The notes below the pieces were generated by a model, which was not told the DNA's origin, did no database searches, and was given only the letters and a program-made list of their open reading frames with translations. Of a stretch of DNA of 10,284 nt, positions 5,193 through 10,284 are shown in pieces. Source of the DNA: Pseudomonadota bacterium (lineage in GTDB: Bacteria > Pseudomonadota > Gammaproteobacteria > Burkholderiales > Burkholderiaceae_D); contig JAFECY010000010.1 in assembly GCA_018241865.1 (NCBI GenBank), positions 1 through 10,284 of the forward strand. The letters run 5' to 3'. The translations under genes and the position numbers were made by a program. Every line of letters begins with the position of its first letter. The stretch's first letter is position 1.

Positions 5193-6395
5193 ATGACCCT
5201 GTTGACCATCGACGAGCCGCATCCTAGCGCTCCCACCAAAATGACTTTGGATAAGCATCCTTTATTTCGCCTCGGTTTTCGCCCCTTTTATCTACTGGCG
5301 GCAGCTTTTGCGGCTATCGCTGTGCCGCTGTGGCTGGCGCGCTATTTCGGCTTGCTTCCGGCCTTGAGTCATATTGATCTCAACTGGCATGTGCATGAGA
5401 TGGTGTTCGGTTTCGCCATTGCCGTCATTGTCGGTTTTCTTTTCACCGCTGGCCGTAACTGGAGTGGTTTGTGGACGCCGCGCGGTCGTTATTTGGCCGC
5501 GCTGGCGGCGTTGTGGTTGGCTGGGCGCTTGGCGATGTTGTTGTTACCGCCGGCGATAGCAGCGGTGATCGACGCTGCTTTCCTGCCGCTGGCAGCTTGG
5601 CCGTTGTATGTCGTGCTGAAAAAATCGGGCAATCGACGTAACTTGTTTTTAGTCGGTTTGCTCGGTCTGCTGACCTTGCTGAATTTGAGTTACCACGCTG
5701 CCGCCAATGGCTGGGCTACTTGGTCGGCGTTGACGCCGTTGCATGGCGCGATTTTGGTGATCGTGCTGATCGAATCGCTGATCGCCGGACGTGTGGTGCC
5801 GGGCTTTACCGCCAATGCCGTGCCTGGCGTCAAACCACTGACCGATGATCGTCGCGACAAACTCATGCTCGGTTTGACTGGGTTGACCTGCCTCGCTTGG
5901 ATCGTTGGCTTTCCGCCGGCGCTGTTGGCTGCGCTGGCGCTGGCGACCGCAGCGGCGCAATTGTTGCGCTTGGCCGGTTGGAAAACGTATCGCACCTTGG
6001 CGAATCCGCTGCTGTGGATTTTGCATGTCTCGTACGCGTGGATTCCCGTCGGTTTTGTGTTGCTAGGTTTGGCTGCGCTTGGCAAAACGAGCGCCAGCGC
6101 TGCTTTCCACGTGCTGACGGTCGGATCGATGGCGGGTTTGATTATCGGCATGATGACGCGCACTGCGCTTGGCCACACCGGTCGGCCGCTGAAAGCGGGC
6201 AGAGCGGAAACGCTGATGTATCTGCTGGTGCAGGTGGGGGTGGTCGCGCGTTTGTGGGCGGCAATCGGTCCGCTTGATGGGCGCAACATTGCATTGACGC
6301 TGGCGGCTAGCGTGTGGTCGGCTGCTTTCCTGCTTTATCTGCTGGTGTATGCGCCGTATCTGTGGAGGGCGCGCGTGGATGGCCGCGAAGGTTAG
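5193..6395 (+). CDS. nnrS: NnrS family haem-copper membrane protein
   Basis: This 400-residue polytopic inner-membrane protein has about 12 hydrophobic helices and belongs to the NnrS family, which protects cells against nitrosative stress, in part by limiting damage to iron pools. Members bind haem and copper. Family marks are HPLFRLGFRPFYLL (22-35) before the first helix, WHVHEMVFGF (65-74) with His66 and His68 as probable metal ligands, AGRVVPGFTANAVPG in the middle, and LTVGSMAGLIIGMMTRTALGHTGRP near the C-terminus. The chosen ATG at 5193 has only a weak purine stretch (GAGA at 5184-5187). A GTG at 5121 would add 24 residues but lies before the inferred transcription start, and ATG 5241 would be just before the conserved block. 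nnrS is commonly activated by an FNR-type NO regulator, consistent with the box upstream. Together with norB and nsrR it forms an NO-response cluster. Confidence 0.95.
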   Translation: MTLLTIDEPHPSAPTKMTLDKHPLFRLGFRPFYLLAAAFAAIAVPLWLARYFGLLPALSHIDLNWHVHEMVFGFAIAVIVGFLFTAGRNWSGLWTPRGRYLAALAALWLAGRLAMLLLPPAIAAVIDAAFLPLAAWPLYVVLKKSGNRRNLFLVGLLGLLTLLNLSYHAAANGWATWSALTPLHGAILVIVLIESLIAGRVVPGFTANAVPGVKPLTDDRRDKLMLGLTGLTCLAWIVGFPPALLAALALATAAAQLLRLAGWKTYRTLANPLLWILHVSYAWIPVGFVLLGLAALGKTSASAAFHVLTVGSMAGLIIGMMTRTALGHTGRPLKAGRAETLMYLLVQVGVVARLWAAIGPLDGRNIALTLAASVWSAAFLLYLLVYAPYLWRARVDGREG

Positions 6396-6441
6396 AGCAG
6401 CGCTAACAGGACTTACGCAAAAAACGAATAACCATGTTGAA

Positions 6442-6468
6442 CCACGGCGAACACGGCGGCCACGGCGA
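6442..6468 (+). repeat. Three 9-bp tandem repeats in intergenic spacer
   Basis: Units CCACGGCGA, ACACGGCGG and CCACGGCGA are directly adjacent, in the 193-bp spacer between nnrS and the tetR stop. The block AGGACTTACGCAAAA lies 19 bp before them (6408-6422). Read in one frame the repeats would give HGEHGGHGEK and then a stop within six codons, so this is not a gene. No clear terminator or promoter is visible in 6396-6588. Similar ACGGCGA/ACGGAGA nonamer arrays are seen as dispersed intergenic repeats in other bacteria; that comparison is from memory. Confidence 0.6.
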
Positions 6469-6588
6469 AAAATCATACGGTTTTTGACTTCGCAGTGCTC
6501 GCCTTACCATGCGTGCGGCGGCGCTCCTCGAACACAACGTGCCCCGCTCGCTACACGTATTCAGCATTGCCTTGGAGATTGCGCGCGC

Positions 6589-7203
6589 TTACGCAGCAGT
6601 CAGATGCGCCATGAATTCCGTGATCGCCGCGCGCAATAACGCCGGTTTGATGTCCGGTTCGCGCAAGGCGCGGGCTGTCAATCCTTCCATGAAGCATTTC
6701 AAAGAGATTGCCCGAATGGCGGCCAGTTGCGCGGGTAAGCCTTTGCCGCCCGCCGATACGGGAGCGGTGAGCCAGTTGGTGAGTTCTTTCTGAATTTCCG
6801 CATCGAACGACGATAGCGCCGCCGCCAGTTCCGGGTTGCGGCTGGCTTCGGCGTTCATTTCCATGAACAGCGCGGCGTTCATCAGGCGCGGGTCGGCGCG
6901 CCGCCAGCAGTCGAAGGCGTTGAGAGCGGCTGCGGCGAGATCGGGCGCATGGTGCAGCGCGCGGATGTCGGTACGGGCATTCTCCAATTGCCGATCGACG
7001 ATCGCTAGGATGATGGCGTTCTTGTTGTCGAAATAGCGGTAGATCAAACCGGGACTCATCTCCGCCGTTTCTGCGATCAACGCCATGCCGGCGGCGTGGA
7101 AGCCGTGCTCGATGAAGCACGTCTGCGCCGCGCTCAGGATGCGTTCTTTCTGCGCTTGCGCGCGTTCGCTGAGCCGCGAAATGTTGTGTGGTCGGGCGTT
7201 CAT
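6589..7203 (-). CDS. TetR-family transcriptional regulator of the efflux operon
   Basis: This 204-residue protein has an N-terminal TetR DNA-binding domain: helix RILSAAQTCFIEHGF (21-35), then a helix-turn-helix at about 41-60 with MALIAETAEMSPGLIYRYFDNK. The tyrosine-rich LIYRYF recognition helix is typical. The all-helical ligand-binding part (about 70-204) is not diagnostic of a ligand. The ATG at 7203-7201 overlaps the stop of the outer-membrane factor gene in an ATGA arrangement, and AAGAG lies 5 nt upstream, so translation is probably coupled. TetR proteins near RND pumps usually repress pump transcription until a substrate binds, and most are encoded divergently at the 5' end. Here the gene is the last cistron of the operon, which would give feedback control. 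No operator can be named because the operon promoter is outside the window. Confidence 0.92.
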   Translation of the reverse strand: MNARPHNISRLSERAQAQKERILSAAQTCFIEHGFHAAGMALIAETAEMSPGLIYRYFDNKNAIILAIVDRQLENARTDIRALHHAPDLAAAALNAFDCWRRADPRLMNAALFMEMNAEASRNPELAAALSSFDAEIQKELTNWLTAPVSAGGKGLPAQLAAIRAISLKCFMEGLTARALREPDIKPALLRAAITEFMAHLTAA

Positions 7204-8609
7204 TTGCTCTTTTCTTCCCAGCCGCCGCCCAACACCTTGTAGAGCGCGACGCGGTTGTTTTGCTCGGCCAGTTGCGCTGCGACCAAGCCTTGTTGCGCAG
7301 CATACAGACTACGTTGCGCATCGAGCAGGCTGAGGAAGCTGTCGCGACCTTGATCGTAACGCGCCTTGGATAAGGTATAGGCGCGCTCTGCCGCTTGCGT
7401 CAGCGACTGCTGTGCGGCGCGGCGCTCGGCCAGTGTGCCGGTCAGCGCCAGCGCATCGGCTACTTCGCGGAATCCGGCTTGGATGGATTTTTCATAGCGC
7501 GCCAAGGCGATGTCGCGATCGGCGGTGGCGGCATCGAGATTCGCCGTCAAGCGTCCACCTTGAAAAATCGGCAGCGTGATTTGCGGCACGAAATTCCAAA
7601 ATTGGGTGCCGGTCTTGAATAAACCAGACAGTTCGGTGCTGGCCGAGCCGATGCCACCGGTTAAGGTGATCGATGGGAAGAAAGCCGCGCGGGCTGCACC
7701 GATGTTGGCATTGGCCGAGCGCAGCAGGTGTTCGGCTTGCAGCACGTCGGGGCGACGGAGTAGCACTTCCGACGGCAGTTGCGCCGGCAGCGGGGCAATG
7801 CCAGACACCGCCAAATCGAAGGAGGTCGGCAGCAGCTTGTCTTCCAGCGGCGCACCGAGCAGCAAACGCAGGGCGTTGGTGTCGGTGGCGACCAAGCCAG
7901 TGTAGCGAGCGAGGTCGGCACGTGCGCTTTCCACCGTGGTTTGCGCCTGCATGAGATCGAGCGCCGACACCGCGCCAGCGTTGTGACGTTTGACGATCAG
8001 ATCGTACGCCTTACGCTGGCTGTCCAATGTGGCTTGCGCCACCTTTTGCGATTCCATGTCGGCGGCCAAGCTCAAATACGCGCCGGCGATTTCGCCGATC
8101 AAAGCAAGTTGCGCACTGCGGCGCGCTTCTTCTTGCGCAAAGAATTGCTGCAGGGCGGCGTTGTTCAAATTGTGTACACGGCCGAACAGATCCAGCTCGA
8201 AAGATGCGCCGACCGACGCGGTATAGACACTGCCGGGCGTGGCGACGTTGCCGCCGGTGCGGGTTTCATTGATGGTGGCGTTGAGCGCAGGGAACTGGCT
8301 GGCGCGCTGCACGCGGTACAACGCGCGCGCACGTTCCACGTTCAGCACTGCCACGCGCAGATCACGGTTGTTGTCGAGCGCGCGCGCGATCAATTCCTTC
8401 AACTTGGGATCAGTGAAGAAATCACGCCAGCCGATGTCGGCAGCGGCGGGCGTTGCTTGTGATGTCGCTGACTGAGCGGTCGTCGGCGGCAACGGCCAGT
8501 TGGCCGGGACAGCCGGTTTCGCTTCCGGCAGCGTCGGTTCCAGCATGGCGCAGCCGCTGACCAACAGCGTGGCCGCGAGCGTCAGAGGGATGAACAGAGG
8601 CTTATTCAT
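7200..8609 (-). CDS. RND efflux outer-membrane factor (OprM/NodT lipoprotein)
   Basis: This 469-residue protein forms the trimeric channel through the outer membrane and periplasm of a tripartite pump. Residues 1-20 are a lipoprotein signal peptide with lipobox LVSGC, giving Cys20 as the acylated N-terminus. Two homologous halves follow, each with the long periplasmic coiled-coil hairpins of the OEP family. Markers are [44 protein letters not shown] (first half), [12 protein letters not shown], and [39 protein letters not shown] and [17 protein letters not shown] (second half). The length is normal for OprM/AdeK/NodT-type factors. The start at 8609 overlaps the last 8 bp of the RND gene (ATGAATAA), with AAGGAG at 8624-8619 and a 9-nt gap. 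It is co-transcribed with the pump upstream and tetR downstream. The drug range is unknown. Confidence 0.96.
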   Translation of the reverse strand: MNKPLFIPLTLAATLLVSGCAMLEPTLPEAKPAVPANWPLPPTTAQSATSQATPAAADIGWRDFFTDPKLKELIARALDNNRDLRVAVLNVERARALYRVQRASQFPALNATINETRTGGNVATPGSVYTASVGASFELDLFGRVHNLNNAALQQFFAQEEARRSAQLALIGEIAGAYLSLAADMESQKVAQATLDSQRKAYDLIVKRHNAGAVSALDLMQAQTTVESARADLARYTGLVATDTNALRLLLGAPLEDKLLPTSFDLAVSGIAPLPAQLPSEVLLRRPDVLQAEHLLRSANANIGAARAAFFPSITLTGGIGSASTELSGLFKTGTQFWNFVPQITLPIFQGGRLTANLDAATADRDIALARYEKSIQAGFREVADALALTGTLAERRAAQQSLTQAAERAYTLSKARYDQGRDSFLSLLDAQRSLYAAQQGLVAAQLAEQNNRVALYKVLGGGWEEKSK

Positions 8610-10284
8610 GTGAGGTCACTCCTTCTGCCGCCGAAGCAGCCGATGATGCGGGCGATTGCTTGGAGCCGAACAGCCGCTGAATCGCCACGAAGAACAGCGG
8701 AACGAAGAACAAACCAAGCACGGTGCCGGCCAGCATGCCGCCGATCACGCCGGTGCCGATTGCGCGCTGCGCGCCGGAACCCGCGCCGGAGGCGATTGCC
8801 AACGGCAACACGCCGAGGCCGAAAGCCAGCGAGGTCATGATGATTGGCCGCAATCGGTCGCGCACAGCATGCATGGTGGCGTCGATCAGCCCCAAACCGT
8901 GCTCCAGATTGGCCTTGGCGAATTCGACGATCAGAATCGCATTTTTACTGGAGAGGCCGACCGTGGTCAGCATCGCCACCTGGAAGTACACGTCGCGCGG
9001 CATGCCGTGCAGCGTGTTGGCCAGCACTGCGCCGAGCACGCCTAGCGGCGCTACCAACAGCACGGCGGTCGGCACGGTCCAGCTTTCATACAGCGCCGCC
9101 AGACAGAGGAACACCACCATCAGCGACAGCGTATACAGCACGGTGGTTTGCGAGCCGGCTTGGCGTTCCTGATAAGACAATCCAGTCCATTCGATACCGA
9201 AGCCGGGCGGCAGTTTCGCTACCAGATTTTCGATTTCGCTCATGGCGACGCCCGAGCTCACGCCCGGTGCAGCCTCGCCTTGAATTTCCATCGCCGGTAC
9301 GCCGTTGTAGCGTTCCAAGCGTGGCGAGCCGTATTCCCACTTGGACGTGGCGAAGGCGGAGAAGGGCACCATCTTGCCATCGTTGCTGCGTACCGACCAC
9401 AGCCGGAAATCTTCCGGCGTCATACGGAATTGCGGTTCGGATTGCATGTACACGCGCTTGACGCGGCCGCGATCGACGAAGTCATCGATGTAGCGGCCAC
9501 CCCAAGCGGTGCCGAGGGTGCTGTTGATGTTGGCCAGCGACAAACCGAGCGCCGACGCTTTTTCGGTATCGACTTCGATACGGAATTGCGGCGTGTCTTC
9601 CTGGCCGTTCGGGCGTACCTTGGTCAGCAGCTTGTCTTGCGCCGCGCCGCCGAGCAATTGGTTGCGCGCCGCCAGCAGCGCGTCATGCCCTTGGTTGGCG
9701 TTGTCTTTCAAGAAGAAAGTGAAGCCAGCCGCCGTGCCCAGTTCCGGCATAGCCGGTGGCGCGAAAGCGAAGGCGAAGGCATCCTTGATCTGGCTGAACG
9801 CACCCATGGCGCGGCCGGCAACGGCATCTACGCTTTGGCTGGGCGAAGGGCGTTCGCTCCAGTCCTTCAGTTTGACGAAAGCGAGGCCGGTGTTTTGACC
9901 CGCACCGGCAAAGCTGAAGCCCTGCACGGAGAACACCGAATCCACTACGCCTTTTTCGTTTTCCATGAAGTGTTTTTCGATCTTGCGGATCGATTCCATG
10001 GTGCGCTCTTGGGTGGAGCCGACCGGCGCTTGCACCATCGCGAACAGGATGCCCTGATCTTCCGGTGGCAGGAAAGAACTGGGCAGCCGCATGAACAAGA
10101 AGATCATCACCGCCAGCAGCGCGACGAAGATCGCCAGAAAGCGTTTGCCGCGATGCAGGATGCCATGCACGCCGCGTTGATAGCTTGCGCTGGTGCGCTC
10201 GAATTTGCGATTGAACCAGCCGAAGAAACCTTTTTCGCCGTGGTGTTCGCCCTTGTGCAAGGGTTTCAGCATGGTGGCGCACAG
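8602..10284 (-). CDS. RND multidrug efflux permease, C-terminal half (AcrB/MexB/HAE1 family), 5' partial
   Basis: These are the last 560 residues of a proton-driven inner-membrane drug exporter of about 1,050 residues. The frame is open to the window edge, so the methionine at 10272 is internal (context LCATMLKPL). The fragment starts near the end of the sixth membrane helix and includes the linker helix with [13 protein letters not shown]. It continues with the seventh helix and [13 protein letters not shown], then the second porter and docking loop, with [10 protein letters not shown] at the switch loop and [22 protein letters not shown] and MVPFSAF. The last five helices close it. The proton-relay lysine is present in [15 protein letters not shown] (codon at 8944-8946); the partner aspartates of helix 4 lie outside the window. 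Conservation with E. coli AcrB is strong throughout, so it is probably a hydrophobic/amphiphilic drug pump. A membrane fusion protein gene is expected upstream, beyond the edge. The C-terminal tail after the last helix ([20 protein letters not shown]) is variable in the family. Confidence 0.97.
   Translation of the reverse strand: MCATMLKPLHKGEHHGEKGFFGWFNRKFERTSASYQRGVHGILHRGKRFLAIFVALLAVMIFLFMRLPSSFLPPEDQGILFAMVQAPVGSTQERTMESIRKIEKHFMENEKGVVDSVFSVQGFSFAGAGQNTGLAFVKLKDWSERPSPSQSVDAVAGRAMGAFSQIKDAFAFAFAPPAMPELGTAAGFTFFLKDNANQGHDALLAARNQLLGGAAQDKLLTKVRPNGQEDTPQFRIEVDTEKASALGLSLANINSTLGTAWGGRYIDDFVDRGRVKRVYMQSEPQFRMTPEDFRLWSVRSNDGKMVPFSAFATSKWEYGSPRLERYNGVPAMEIQGEAAPGVSSGVAMSEIENLVAKLPPGFGIEWTGLSYQERQAGSQTTVLYTLSLMVVFLCLAALYESWTVPTAVLLVAPLGVLGAVLANTLHGMPRDVYFQVAMLTTVGLSSKNAILIVEFAKANLEHGLGLIDATMHAVRDRLRPIIMTSLAFGLGVLPLAIASGAGSGAQRAIGTGVIGGMLAGTVLGLFFVPLFFVAIQRLFGSKQSPASSAASAAEGVTSHE

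Noticed and set aside
6465..6485. Possible terminator AAAAAT...GTTTTT in the spacer after nnrS
   Set aside because: The stem is only five A-T pairs, too weak for a rho-independent terminator.
1..10284. CRISPR arrays, tRNA or rRNA genes, intact insertion sequences
   Set aside because: No regularly spaced repeats, tRNA-like cloverleaf or transposase-like protein was seen on either strand.

Overview
The window comes from a proteobacterial chromosome. It is dense and GC-rich, and its proteins are of types common in Betaproteobacteria: a quinol-oxidising nitric oxide reductase, NsrR, NnrS and an AcrB/MexB-type RND pump. An origin in the Burkholderiales is a guess from overall flavour, not from a marker gene.

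Region 1 (1-1380, + strand): the 3' end of a GNAT acetyltransferase runs directly into a patatin-like serine esterase gene. The start codon follows the upstream stop without a gap. A perfect 13-bp hairpin with A and T tracts closes the unit and can serve both strands.

Region 2 (1390-6395): a nitric oxide defence and respiration cluster. Reading outward from 4.1 kb, the single-subunit qNOR gene (norB/norZ type) lies on the minus strand. Beyond its stop are a hairpin and a small DUF2249 gene. Divergent from norB is an Rrf2-family NO sensor, nsrR. Two tandem 23-bp NsrR-type palindromes lie between the two genes and cover the candidate norB promoter. Convergent with nsrR is a small heavy-metal-associated (HMA) fold protein with a cysteine-rich tail. 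Divergent from that is nnrS, a membrane protein of nitrosative stress resistance. The HMA/nnrS intergenic region holds two FNR/Dnr-type boxes, each centred 41.5 bp before a plausible start of transcription for one of the two genes. A single 11-bp NsrR-like motif overlaps the candidate -10 of the HMA gene. The cluster therefore looks controlled by low oxygen/NO through a CRP/FNR protein and by NO through NsrR.

Region 3 (6396-6588): a non-coding spacer with three 9-bp tandem repeats, probably the remnant of a dispersed repeat.

Region 4 (6589-10284, minus strand): a multidrug efflux operon read right to left. It holds the C-terminal half of an AcrB/MexB-type RND permease (cut by the window edge), an OprM/NodT-type outer-membrane lipoprotein and a TetR regulator. 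Both gene junctions overlap (8 bp and 4 bp), so the regulator is probably translated as the last cistron. The membrane fusion protein gene would be expected just beyond the right edge.

Most of the window is recognisable biology. The least explained parts are the HMA protein with its altered metal site and CCGGCC tail inside the NO cluster, the DUF2249 gene behind norB, and the paired regulatory sites.
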